DNA from: an uncultured Dokdonia sp.
GTDB lineage: Bacteria > Bacteroidota > Bacteroidia > Flavobacteriales > Flavobacteriaceae
Reading direction: 5' to 3'
Assembly: GCF_947496725.1 (NCBI RefSeq)
Contig: NZ_CANMDS010000003.1
Span: 1 to 64,000, forward strand
DNA: 64,000 bases
The position numbers were made by a program, and so were the translations under genes. The notes under the pieces are model-generated. The model did no database searches. It was not told the origin of the DNA and worked only from the letters and a program-made list of their open reading frames with translations. Numbering within the stretch: position 1 is the stretch's first letter; each line of letters opens with the position of its first letter. This document shows positions 41,689 through 49,897 of this stretch, piece after piece.

Positions 41689-44226
41689 TTACTGTTTAAT
41701 ATCTTGCTGCTCTTGTTTACCTACACTAAGCATATTTGCAAATAGCTTGTATGCCCCAGATACTCCAGCTGGTAACTCTCTAAAAAAGCTTAAGCCAGTG
41801 TAGATATAATGTCCTTTACCATATGCTGCGATGAGAAGACTTCCATCTTTTGTAGTTTCTCCCTTATCGTTCATTGATAAAATAGGCGTGTACTCACTAG
41901 ACCATTTATTCGGAAAATAAAGACCTCGCTCTTGTGTCCATCCTTGAAAATCTTGTTGAGACAACTTGTTAGGAAAATTCATAAGTGGGTGATCTTTTGC
42001 TAGGATTCTCACCTCGCTATTTTCATCTGTCACACGGTCTCTAGAGAGTGTAAGCTCATACGGAGCGCCTATTTTTGTGTTGCCCCAGCGTCCAGAGGTG
42101 TTGTATTGTGCGATAAGTGTTCCGCCATCTTTTACATAATCTAGTAGTAGTGGTTGTTTTGCTTGCATCTCATCTACCACATTATAAGCACGTATACCTA
42201 CAACCACAGCGTCAAACTGTGATAGCAACTCTGGTGTTATGGTCGCAGGATCTATCACTGCAACTTGATAACCTATCTGCGCGAGGTTATCTGGTACCGC
42301 ATCTCCAGCTCCTTGTATGTAACCTATGTAGTTACCCTTGCGTGCAATGTCTAGTCGTACAACACGTGCTTTATTAGGCAAGAATAATGACTGCAGCGGG
42401 ATGTGCGCGTAGTCTATTTTTATAAGCTCTTTAGTATACGTCTTTCCGCCAGAAACCACACGCGGACTCAAATCACCCTCGCTATCACCAGCCGGTGGTG
42501 TTACTGTAAATACAAACTCTTTTTCTTCTCCCTTATTTGCTATAGAAACATCATAACTAGCAGGTGATACCGTCCATCCAGATGGTTTATTTAGTAGTAC
42601 AGTTCCTGTAAAATTAGCTTGATGTGCTGTGACTGTCACGGGTATTTTTTTTGATTCCGCTTTCGCGAAAATGATCACCTTAGACTCTAGTCTAGATGAC
42701 ACAGCTGGTACAATTTCAAAAGGCTCATACACTTCACCTTTTACTCTGTCATTGTATTTATAGACGATAGGTTTTGTAATACTTATAGGCACTCCCGAAA
42801 TGACAAGGTCAAATGTGACTGTGTTTTCTTGTGGTGTTTCTGGTTTACCTATCATTTGCTGGTCTGCAACCTTGTACATACCTAAAGTACCTTCTTCTCG
42901 TAACCAGTATGCAGAGGTATCTTTAAAGTCATCACTTACTGAAAGGGTTGTTGATGTAGTATAACGCTCATTATTCGCTAGTGGTTGATTAGACGCCACT
43001 ACGTTATCTGTAACTGTTACGGTAGCTTTTTTGAGAACTACAGACTGAGTACTTCTATTTATAGCTTCTATATCCAGTTTTATTGAGCTGCCTATGGTTG
43101 CATAATTTGTATCTGCTTTTGCTTCTAGGTATAGGCCTGTCACTGCAGTGATAATTGTCTCAAGTTCTTTAGACTTTATGTTTTTCCAGTGTGTGTCTTC
43201 TAGTTGTTGTACGAGGGCATATGCCTTCATAAGTTGTGGTATACTCTTATCTGGCGCAGTGAAGTCATAGGTGGCAACTACGTTGTCTAGTATTGTCTTT
43301 ATTGCTTTTCCTCCTTTAACACGTGTCCAAGTGGTGTTAATACCTTGAAAAACATCATCGTTAGTAGGCATTTCTCCACGTAGTAACTCAAAATAAGTAT
43401 CACTAGTACCACGCGAGCCTGTATTACCAAATCCTTGAGACTTATGCTGACTTCTACTAAGGGAAGATATTTCTGTATTTGATAACCCTAAGCCAGGGTA
43501 GAAGGTACCTACATCTACTTTTACAAGGTTAGACTTATCTGCTGCTTCAAATTTTTCTCTACTTCCATAAAACCACCAAGAGGTATTAAAGAATTGTCTT
43601 TGTGGTGACCAGGTATCTGTGTATTGTAATTGATTTGGATATTTTGCGGCATCTCCAGCAAGATCATATGCTTCTACAGAGAGCATTGCACTAGAGGTGT
43701 GATGGCCGTGTGTGCTTCCCGGTGTTCTGTGATTAAATCTATTAATGATTACATCCGGCTTAAAAGTACGTATCGCCCATACTACATCACCCAGTACTTC
43801 TTCTTTGTTCCAGATGGCAAGTGTCTCATCTGGGTGTTTTGAGTAACCAAAATCGTTTGCACGTGTAAAACGTTGCTCTCCACCATCTGTTGCGCGAGCG
43901 GCAAGTAACTCATTAGTGCGTATTACTCCTAAAAGTTCCCTTAGTTCTGGGCCTATAATATTCTGGCCACCATCACCTCTTGTAAGTGATAAGTATGCCG
44001 TTCTTGCTTTTACGGTATTTGCAAAGTAGGAGATAGCTGTTGTGTTCTCGTCATCTGGGTGTGCAGCAACATATAGTACAGAGCCTAAGAAATTTAGCTT
44101 TTTTAGGTCTTCATAAATTTCGCTAGCTGTAGGTTTACTGGGCTGTACAGTGATTCCTTGTGAGTACGCTTTCGCGAAAGCAAAAAAAGAAATCAGAACA
44201 AAAATCACATAGGATTTGCGTGTCAT
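41689..44226 (-). CDS. PIG-L family N-deacetylase, large secreted form
   Basis: 845 residues from the ATG at 44226. The signal peptide contains palindrome copy 15, so AFAKA forms residues 16-20 just before the cleavage region. The zinc motif AHPDDE is at 55-60 and the third ligand is in THGHH near 170. About 300 residues form the PIG-L domain (SLTRGDGGQNIIG). The rest is a beta-rich C-terminal region (~380-840) that ends with a glutamine-amidotransferase-like fold (FDAVVVGIRAYNV, GGTLIAQYNTSGRW). It probably removes acetyl groups from an N-acetyl sugar. Palindrome copy 14 is also inside. Confidence 0.9.
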   Translation of the reverse strand: MTRKSYVIFVLISFFAFAKAYSQGITVQPSKPTASEIYEDLKKLNFLGSVLYVAAHPDDENTTAISYFANTVKARTAYLSLTRGDGGQNIIGPELRELLGVIRTNELLAARATDGGEQRFTRANDFGYSKHPDETLAIWNKEEVLGDVVWAIRTFKPDVIINRFNHRTPGSTHGHHTSSAMLSVEAYDLAGDAAKYPNQLQYTDTWSPQRQFFNTSWWFYGSREKFEAADKSNLVKVDVGTFYPGLGLSNTEISSLSRSQHKSQGFGNTGSRGTSDTYFELLRGEMPTNDDVFQGINTTWTRVKGGKAIKTILDNVVATYDFTAPDKSIPQLMKAYALVQQLEDTHWKNIKSKELETIITAVTGLYLEAKADTNYATIGSSIKLDIEAINRSTQSVVLKKATVTVTDNVVASNQPLANNERYTTSTTLSVSDDFKDTSAYWLREEGTLGMYKVADQQMIGKPETPQENTVTFDLVISGVPISITKPIVYKYNDRVKGEVYEPFEIVPAVSSRLESKVIIFAKAESKKIPVTVTAHQANFTGTVLLNKPSGWTVSPASYDVSIANKGEEKEFVFTVTPPAGDSEGDLSPRVVSGGKTYTKELIKIDYAHIPLQSLFLPNKARVVRLDIARKGNYIGYIQGAGDAVPDNLAQIGYQVAVIDPATITPELLSQFDAVVVGIRAYNVVDEMQAKQPLLLDYVKDGGTLIAQYNTSGRWGNTKIGAPYELTLSRDRVTDENSEVRILAKDHPLMNFPNKLSQQDFQGWTQERGLYFPNKWSSEYTPILSMNDKGETTKDGSLLIAAYGKGHYIYTGLSFFRELPAGVSGAYKLFANMLSVGKQEQQDIKQ
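42658..42673. repeat. Dispersed palindrome, copy 14 (degraded, inside PIG-L gene)
   Basis: The first 13 bases match; the last three (ATG) do not. On the minus strand it reads IFAKA, the same frame as the other genic copies. Confidence 0.8.
44167..44182. repeat. Dispersed palindrome, copy 15 (15/16, PIG-L signal peptide)
   Basis: The last base is A. On the minus strand it reads AFAKA and is followed by TACTCA, an exact N-ACTCA flank. Confidence 0.95.
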
Positions 44227-44301
44227 ATTGAGAGTGTTGTTATCTCTCAAATATACCTAATATCAATGCCTAGGACGTTTTCTTTAAGTTTTCTTTAACG
44301 A

Positions 44302-44880
44302 TTATACAGGCTTGTTAAAGTGGTCATTATCTGATGTAGGATCAATAGGCTCTACAATGCGTGTTGCGACTCCATCTTGTACTAAGGTGACTCCTTTTTG
44401 CATAATAAGACTGTTAGGGTAGGTGTGTAGACCGCCATCATCTGTGCGCAAATTCATATGGAAGCCTTTAATGTCTTCTATAATGGCAATAATGGGAAAA
44501 TCCTTATCGTGTATCTTAATGCGATCACCTATCTTGTAGGGAAGGGTGAAAAATATAATTACACCAGAGGTCATATTACTTAATACAGACCATTGTGCAA
44601 AAAAGCCTACACCTATAAGAGCAAAAACCGAAGAGGCATACACGCCTATATCTCTAGCATTAAGGCTCCAGATAAGAAAAGCAAACACAGAGGCAATGAG
44701 GATAAGAATAAAGTCTACATACTTCATTACTAGATTTGCACGTTGCTTTACCTTATTTTTTCTATCTGAAAAACGATTTACAAAGTAAGAAATCACCATA
44801 CGTAGGCCTATCATAACAACCGCTACGATGGCACTTTCTATAAGTTGCTCTCTGTATAAGTTTATAAAATCTATAGCCAT
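44302..44880 (-). CDS. Small mechanosensitive channel (MscS) domain protein
   Basis: 192 residues, shorter than E. coli MscS (286). Three helices are followed by the MscS beta domain (FALIGVGFFAQWSVLSNMTSGVIIF, then YKIGDRIKIHDKDFPI). The large cytoplasmic alpha/beta cage is mostly missing. It may gate ion flow under membrane tension, or act in transport next to CorA. The start overlaps the end of the CorA gene by 10 bases. Confidence 0.88.
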   Translation of the reverse strand: MAIDFINLYREQLIESAIVAVVMIGLRMVISYFVNRFSDRKNKVKQRANLVMKYVDFILILIASVFAFLIWSLNARDIGVYASSVFALIGVGFFAQWSVLSNMTSGVIIFFTLPYKIGDRIKIHDKDFPIIAIIEDIKGFHMNLRTDDGGLHTYPNSLIMQKGVTLVQDGVATRIVEPIDPTSDNDHFNKPV

Positions 44881-45983
44881 TTTTTACGCTTAAAGTATAT
44901 GATAGAACCTATAAAAATAAATACCATCGCTCCCCAGAAGTAGTAGTAACCATTTTGCATTTGTAACTCTGGAATGTGTTGAAAATTCATCCCATAAATT
45001 CCTGCTAGAAAAGTCATAGGTATAAAAATAGTAGCGATAATAGTAAGAACCTTCATCACCTCGTTCATACGGTTTGCAATGTTTGTTGAGTTCATATCCA
45101 TTAGTCCTGCTATGGTGTCTCTATAAACCTCTACAGTCTCAATTACCTGTATGGTATGATCATAAAGATCACGCACAAAAACTTGTGTTTTTTTAAGTAT
45201 GAGGTGATTATCTACTTTTTCTAGCTTATTTACAACCTCCCGTAGCGGAAAAATTGACCTACGTACTTGTATCACCTCTTTTTTGAGCTGTTGTATTTCT
45301 TGCGAATAGTTTTCTGAAGGGTTTGTATATATTCTTTCTTCTAGCTCTTCTATTTTATCACTTAGGGTCTCTATGATTATAAAGTAGTGATCTATCACCG
45401 CATCCATAAGTGCATACATTAGATAATCTGCTCCAGTAGTGCGCACCCGACCTTTAGACAGGCGTATACGATCTCTAATTCCATCAAAAACGTCACCATC
45501 ATACTCTTGCATAAGCAAGACATAGGTCTTGCCCAGAATAAGGCTTATGTGCTCCGTGTTTAATTTACCATCTGTATCGTGATAGAGCATTTTAAAAACA
45601 ATAAATAAATGATCTGGATACTCATCTAGTTTGGGTCGCTGGCTGGTATTTGCCACATCTTCCATCACCAGTGGGTGTAGGTCATACTTGTGTGATATAT
45701 CTGTAAGTGCCTGTGTGTCAGAAAGACCATTTACATTTACCCAGGTAACCGTTTTTTCGTCTGTGTCTTTTGTGTAGCTGGATAACTCGTGTACCGTTTC
45801 TTCTTCTACAAAGGTTGCATTGTAGTCAAAAACATCTATGAGGACATCTTTTACTTCCTTTGTACCCGTATAAACTACGTGACCCGGGGCGTGCGACATT
45901 TGCTCTTTAATGACGCTTTTTGATATAAGGTTTACCGCTGTAAAGGGGTTAACTTTATTGAGTTGTTTACGTAACCTTCCCAT
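44871..45983 (-). CDS. corA: CorA-type magnesium/cobalt transporter
   Basis: 370 residues. The large N-terminal cytoplasmic domain (~1-300) includes VTWVNVNGLSD and MEDVANTSQRPKLDEYPDH. Two C-terminal helices end in the GMN selectivity motif (FLAGIYGMNF), after which YYFWGAMVF and a basic tail follow. It moves Mg2+ (possibly Co2+) across the inner membrane. TAATG overlap with the upstream lipoprotein gene and a 10-base overlap with the MscS gene show tight coupling. Confidence 0.95.
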   Translation of the reverse strand: MGRLRKQLNKVNPFTAVNLISKSVIKEQMSHAPGHVVYTGTKEVKDVLIDVFDYNATFVEEETVHELSSYTKDTDEKTVTWVNVNGLSDTQALTDISHKYDLHPLVMEDVANTSQRPKLDEYPDHLFIVFKMLYHDTDGKLNTEHISLILGKTYVLLMQEYDGDVFDGIRDRIRLSKGRVRTTGADYLMYALMDAVIDHYFIIIETLSDKIEELEERIYTNPSENYSQEIQQLKKEVIQVRRSIFPLREVVNKLEKVDNHLILKKTQVFVRDLYDHTIQVIETVEVYRDTIAGLMDMNSTNIANRMNEVMKVLTIIATIFIPMTFLAGIYGMNFQHIPELQMQNGYYYFWGAMVFIFIGSIIYFKRKKWL

Positions 45984-46933
45984 TAGTTTAATTCTAATTC
46001 TGTACGCAAAGCTTCATCTGCAATACTTTTTTTACCCCAGTAGGCACTTTTAATGGTTTTCATCTTAGTGGCTGTCGTTGTCATAGGAGTGCCGTCACGC
46101 CCTTGAGGAAATGTCTCTGTCCAGCCCTCTATAGTATGAGGGAACTCAGGCGTAAATTGTATAGTAACTGTGCGTTTTAATTCTGGATATTCTATTGTGT
46201 AAGAATCCCCATTTAGGCTTCCTGTTGCTTGATATGCTGCAAGATCAATATGTGAGTTACGTATAAATTCAAGATTAGGTATAGCCTTAAATGATCCTGT
46301 AGGGAGCGAGGTTGGGTCAAGGCGTATTTGTGTCCATAATTCATTTTCTAGTATATCTTTTGGGAGACCCATTTCTTGGTCTGCCTCAGATTGAAAGTAG
46401 GAGTGAGAGGTCACTTCAAAGTCTTCTCTGTTATTAAGTTGTGCATATACGTGACCGCACCATTCTTGTGTGCTCTGTGATACTTTTATAGCGTGTTTTT
46501 TTTCGGTAATGGGATAAAATGTGCTGGTCATTATGGAATAGGGGTAGATGCCTGTTACAAACTTTTTGGTAGCATTGAGCTTTAGGACAGGGATGTTGCT
46601 ATCGTTTTGGGCATCTGCTTTTACTTGTTCTTTTGGCAAGAAATCTTCGGTTACATAAATCAAGACTGCTGTGCCTGGTCTTATCTCGCCATATCGTGCT
46701 TGATCTAGTTTATAAGAAGAAATTTCGGCAGTGCCGGCATACCAGTAATCTTTCCACTCTTGAGATAAATTACGTTTTTCTGAGGTGGTGGTTTTAGCTG
46801 AGTCCGCTTTCGCGAAAGCGATATTATCCCCAGTCTCTTTTTTACAACTTATAAGTATCGCAGGTAGCGCAATAGCGGCTATAAAAAAGAATATAGTACG
46901 CTTTTGTGTAAACATTTTTTTTAAGAATCCCAT
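45983..46933 (-). CDS. Conserved lipoprotein of the maf-corA operon
   Basis: 316 residues. The lipoprotein signal ends ILISCKK (Cys30). The body shows SQEWKDYWYAGTAEISSYKL, a WCGHVYAQLNN motif and a FPHTIEGWTETF segment; no catalytic motif is evident. It is a Bacteroidetes protein that I associate only with this gene neighbourhood, and annotation pipelines may mislabel it after Maf. Palindrome copy 16 encodes AFAKADSA just after the lipid anchor, in the flexible linker. The stop overlaps the corA start. Confidence 0.78.
   Translation of the reverse strand: MGFLKKMFTQKRTIFFFIAAIALPAILISCKKETGDNIAFAKADSAKTTTSEKRNLSQEWKDYWYAGTAEISSYKLDQARYGEIRPGTAVLIYVTEDFLPKEQVKADAQNDSNIPVLKLNATKKFVTGIYPYSIMTSTFYPITEKKHAIKVSQSTQEWCGHVYAQLNNREDFEVTSHSYFQSEADQEMGLPKDILENELWTQIRLDPTSLPTGSFKAIPNLEFIRNSHIDLAAYQATGSLNGDSYTIEYPELKRTVTIQFTPEFPHTIEGWTETFPQGRDGTPMTTTATKMKTIKSAYWGKKSIADEALRTELELN
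46805..46820. repeat. Dispersed palindrome, copy 16 (perfect, lipoprotein linker)
   Basis: Perfect 16-mer, minus-strand frame AFAKA, followed by GACTCA. 24 consecutive bases match those around copy 5 in gcvT. Confidence 0.97.
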
Positions 46934-46966
46934 AATTTATTTTTAACTAAAAGTACAGAAAAGCTA

Positions 46967-47551
46967 CTAGTCTGCCAGCTGCATTAACGTTTCATAAACT
47001 TTATGCAGGGGCATACCCATCACATTAAAGTATGAACCCTCAAGACTTGTTACGGCTATGTAGCCAAACCATTCTTGTATACCATAACCACCAGCTTTAT
47101 CATAAGGCTGGTAATTATCAATGTAGTAATTAATCTCTTCTTCTGTAAGCTCTTTAAAGGTGACGGTGGTCGTATCGTTTATCACGGTCTGACCTTCTTT
47201 TGTAGTAAAAGCTACAGAAGTAATAACCTGGTGGCTATTACCAGAAAGGGCTGCTATCATCGCATAGGCTTCATCACGATCTTCTGGTTTGTTAAGTGCT
47301 ACACCATTAAACCATACTATGGTATCACTGGTTACGAGTATATCTGTTGCTTTTAAGTCTGTAAAAGCTGCGGCCTTAAGTTTTGCTAGATAATCTGTTA
47401 TCTCTGGACCTTGTAAATGGTCTGGAAAGGTCTCGTCTACAGGTTTAAGTTGTATGGTAAAATCTAGGTCTAGTTCTTTAAAAAACTGCTGGCGTCTAGG
47501 AGATCCAGAGGCTAGTATGAGATTGTGATTTTTTAATTTTTCTTTAAGCAT
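46967..47551 (-). CDS. maf: Maf-type nucleoside triphosphate pyrophosphatase
   Basis: 194 residues. The N-terminal signature LASGSPRR is at 14-21. Further conserved parts are ETFPDHLQG, VTSDTIVWFNG (with the catalytic Asp), NKPEDRDEAYAMI and YDKAGGYGIQ. The family hydrolyses non-canonical or pyrimidine nucleoside triphosphates (dTTP/UTP type). Its last gene neighbour upstream, the UbiA-type gene, overlaps it by 8 bases. Confidence 0.94.
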   Translation of the reverse strand: MLKEKLKNHNLILASGSPRRQQFFKELDLDFTIQLKPVDETFPDHLQGPEITDYLAKLKAAAFTDLKATDILVTSDTIVWFNGVALNKPEDRDEAYAMIAALSGNSHQVITSVAFTTKEGQTVINDTTTVTFKELTEEEINYYIDNYQPYDKAGGYGIQEWFGYIAVTSLEGSYFNVMGMPLHKVYETLMQLAD

Positions 47552-48461
47552 AGTAAATAGCGTGTATAAGTAATGGGATGATACATATACCTACAAACAT
47601 AATTACTTTAAGGATGAGTGATATGTGTGAGAGCTCACTTTTTTTAGTCGCCTCCCATAATTTTGAACAGCAATATCCTAATGGTGCGATAATGGCAAAA
47701 AATACAGTAGCCACAGCTATTTTATAATCGTATAGAAATGTAAATGTATACCAGCTTATAAATGTGATTATTATAAGTGTAAGTATGACAGAAACTCTTG
47801 CTGTGCGTTGTGCGCCTAGTAATATGGGTAGCGTTTTATAACCAGCAACGTGATCTCCTTGTATGTCTTCTATATCTTTTACAAGTTCTCTTACAAGTGT
47901 GATAGCAAAGGCAAATATAGCGACCGACGTAAATACTGTAAATGCACCTAGTTGCTCCTCATTATTACTTGTGTCTATAGCAGGTATAAGTTCAAATAGT
48001 GGTACTAAAATAACCGAGAGAGCTACTAAGATACTTACAAGCAAATTACCTAATAAAGCATACTTTTTTATAAACCTAGCATAGAGGTATAAAAACCCTG
48101 CACTAAGTAAGAAGTATATAAAGTATATGGGGTGTCCCATCAGGCTTGTGAGGATAAAACCAAGCCCTAAACCAGTAAAGGTGAGTCCAAAATAAATGAG
48201 TTTTGCTTGTTTCTCATCTATAGAGACACCTACGGTGCGTTTTTTGGGCTTATTAATTTTATCTGCCACAACATCATAGCTGTCGTTAATGATGTATCCT
48301 CCTGCTGCAATTAACACCGTAGCAAGGATAAGGAACAACAGGCCTAGATTGCTTAATGTGATGTCAATATCATCTATTTGAGCAATGGCATACCTTATGA
48401 CACATTGCATAACAATGATCATAAGAAGATTATTAAATCTTATGAGGTTTAGATACTTCAA
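47544..48461 (-). CDS. UbiA prenyltransferase, geranylgeranylglycerol-phosphate geranylgeranyltransferase-like
   Basis: 305 residues with eight or nine helices. The first aspartate motif is ND59-60 to D67 in INDSYDVVADKIN. The second is in VKDIEDIQGDHVAGYKTLP. These bind a prenyl diphosphate with Mg2+. This subgroup resembles the archaeal enzyme that adds the second geranylgeranyl chain to glycerol-phosphate lipids. The start is TTG at 48461, directly after an in-frame TAG; the resulting MKYLNLIRFNNLLMI fits the family N-terminus. Confidence 0.88.
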   Translation of the reverse strand: MKYLNLIRFNNLLMIIVMQCVIRYAIAQIDDIDITLSNLGLLFLILATVLIAAGGYIINDSYDVVADKINKPKKRTVGVSIDEKQAKLIYFGLTFTGLGLGFILTSLMGHPIYFIYFLLSAGFLYLYARFIKKYALLGNLLVSILVALSVILVPLFELIPAIDTSNNEEQLGAFTVFTSVAIFAFAITLVRELVKDIEDIQGDHVAGYKTLPILLGAQRTARVSVILTLIIITFISWYTFTFLYDYKIAVATVFFAIIAPLGYCCSKLWEATKKSELSHISLILKVIMFVGICIIPLLIHAIYYA

Positions 48462-48502
48462 CTAGGGGTTAGGTTGTTTTATTAAAAATACATAATATCT
48501 CG

Positions 48503-49030
48503 TTAATGAGCTGCTGCATCTATATTTTTCATCCAGTTGCCTTGCACTTTAAGAACTTGCTCTATCACATCTCTCACACAGCCCTGACCGCCATTTTTAT
48601 GTGAGATGTAATTTGAGATGTCTTTTATTTCTTTTACAGCATCTTGTGGGCAGCAGGCGAGACCTGCAAATTGCATTACGGGATAGTCTGGTATATCATC
48701 TCCCATATATAGTATGTTTTGTGCTGCGATATCCTTGTCTTTAAGATAAGTGTTAAGGTGTTCCATCTTATTGTGAGCACCTAGAGCAACGTCACTTATG
48801 CCTAGTTTTTGTAGCCTTGAGCGCACACCCTCATCAGTGCCTCCACTTATGATACATATATTGTATCCAGCATCTAGCGCTGCTTTTATGGCATACCCAT
48901 CTTTTACATTCATCGTGCGGTGCATCTGGCCTTCTGTGGTAATATGTAGTTTACCATCTGTAAGGACACCATCTACATCAAATATAAAGGTGGTAATATT
49001 ATGTAAGTATTCTTTATAACTTTTTTCCAT
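48503..49030 (-). CDS. KdsC-like HAD-IIIA phosphatase (YrbI family)
   Basis: 175 residues. The HAD nucleophile pair is Asp18/Asp20 (FDVDGVLTDG), motif II is in ISGG, and motif IV is GDDIPDYPVM. The cap-less, tetrameric C1-type form matches 3-deoxy-D-manno-octulosonate-8-phosphate phosphatase (KdsC) of lipopolysaccharide synthesis. No other Kdo gene is adjacent, so the substrate is inferred. It overlaps the DUF2520 gene by 17 bases. Confidence 0.9.
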   Translation of the reverse strand: MEKSYKEYLHNITTFIFDVDGVLTDGKLHITTEGQMHRTMNVKDGYAIKAALDAGYNICIISGGTDEGVRSRLQKLGISDVALGAHNKMEHLNTYLKDKDIAAQNILYMGDDIPDYPVMQFAGLACCPQDAVKEIKDISNYISHKNGGQGCVRDVIEQVLKVQGNWMKNIDAAAH

Positions 49031-49781
49031 AGGTAGTGTGTATCGCTTTTGTAAGAGCGTTATAAATATCTTTGTGATCTGGGTTTTCTAGTAAATCTAG
49101 TTGATTGTTTATGACAGCTATGTCACCTCTTTTTGCAGGGCCTGTTTGACTATTTGCAGGTCCATTTTCTAAAGCCTTTTGAGCTGTTTTTAAGATAAGT
49201 GGGTGTAGGGTTTTTACATCTACCTCATATTGCTCGCAGATGTCTTGAGCGATGGTATAGCAGTGGTTTGTAAAATTATTTGCAAACACGGCAGCTAGAT
49301 GGAGCTGTCTTCTCTGTGTGCTATTTATTACTTGTACTGTATTAGATATCATCGCACCTAGCTCGCGCAAGGTTTTTTCATCTTCATCGTTATCTGCCTC
49401 TACTAGAATTGGTATTTCGGCAAAGTTTATAGACGTATCATCTTTAGAAAAACTTTGTAAAGGGTAAAAAACGCCTTTATTATGCTTTCGCGAAAGCGTA
49501 CTCATAGCCGTATATCCAGAAGTGTGTACTACAAGTGTGTTATCAAAAGGAATTTGACTAGACACCTCTGCAATCACATCGTCACTCACAGCAATGATAG
49601 TCACGTCTGAAGGAGAAAGCTCCTCAATACTTACCGTATGACGAGCCATATTTTTAAAAGGCTTAAGGCTAGCCTCAGTACGGCCAGCTACTTGCATTAC
49701 GACTGCACGGTTTTGTGCACCTAGTGCCTTTGCCAGATGCCACGCTACATTACCAGTACCCACAATGTTTACTTCTATCAT
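49014..49781 (-). CDS. Rossmann-like / DUF2520 domain protein
   Basis: 255 residues. The N-terminal NAD(P)-binding domain begins VNIVGTGNVAWHLAKAL (GxGxxA). The C-terminal DUF2520 helical domain carries RRQLHLAAVFANNFTNH and PLILKTAQKALENGP, as in F420-NADP reductase/ketopantoate-reductase-like proteins. The substrate is unknown. It is first in the operon leading to the KdsC-like, UbiA, Maf, lipoprotein, CorA and MscS genes. It contains palindrome copy 17 in an unusual frame (LSRK). Confidence 0.88.
   Translation of the reverse strand: MIEVNIVGTGNVAWHLAKALGAQNRAVVMQVAGRTEASLKPFKNMARHTVSIEELSPSDVTIIAVSDDVIAEVSSQIPFDNTLVVHTSGYTAMSTLSRKHNKGVFYPLQSFSKDDTSINFAEIPILVEADNDEDEKTLRELGAMISNTVQVINSTQRRQLHLAAVFANNFTNHCYTIAQDICEQYEVDVKTLHPLILKTAQKALENGPANSQTGPAKRGDIAVINNQLDLLENPDHKDIYNALTKAIHTTYGKKL
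49483..49498. repeat. Dispersed palindrome, copy 17 (15/16, inside DUF2520 gene)
   Basis: First base is T. The right flank on the plus strand is TACTCA. This is the only genic copy not in the AFAKA frame; it reads LSRKH. Confidence 0.95.
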
Positions 49782-49786
49782 AGTAG

Positions 49787-49794
49787 CAAAAATA
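49787..49794 (-). promoter_or_regulatory. Candidate -7 box TATTTTTG for the DUF2520 operon
   Basis: TAnnTTTG match on the minus strand, 6 bp before the ATG at 49781, so the leader would be very short. No -33 TTG was seen. Confidence 0.35.
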
Positions 49795-49865
49795 GGCTTT
49801 TTTAAAACTGTTGAGGTTTCATATTTTATGAACCCTAGGTTTAAGGTTTTTAAGCCGTCGTAGGT

Positions 49866-49873
49866 TATCTTTG
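49866..49873 (+). promoter_or_regulatory. Candidate -7 box TATCTTTG for ccsBA
   Basis: TAnnTTTG match ending 25 bp before the ATG at 49898. Confidence 0.45.
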
Positions 49874-49897
49874 CACTCGTTAAAATTTGCCTGAATT

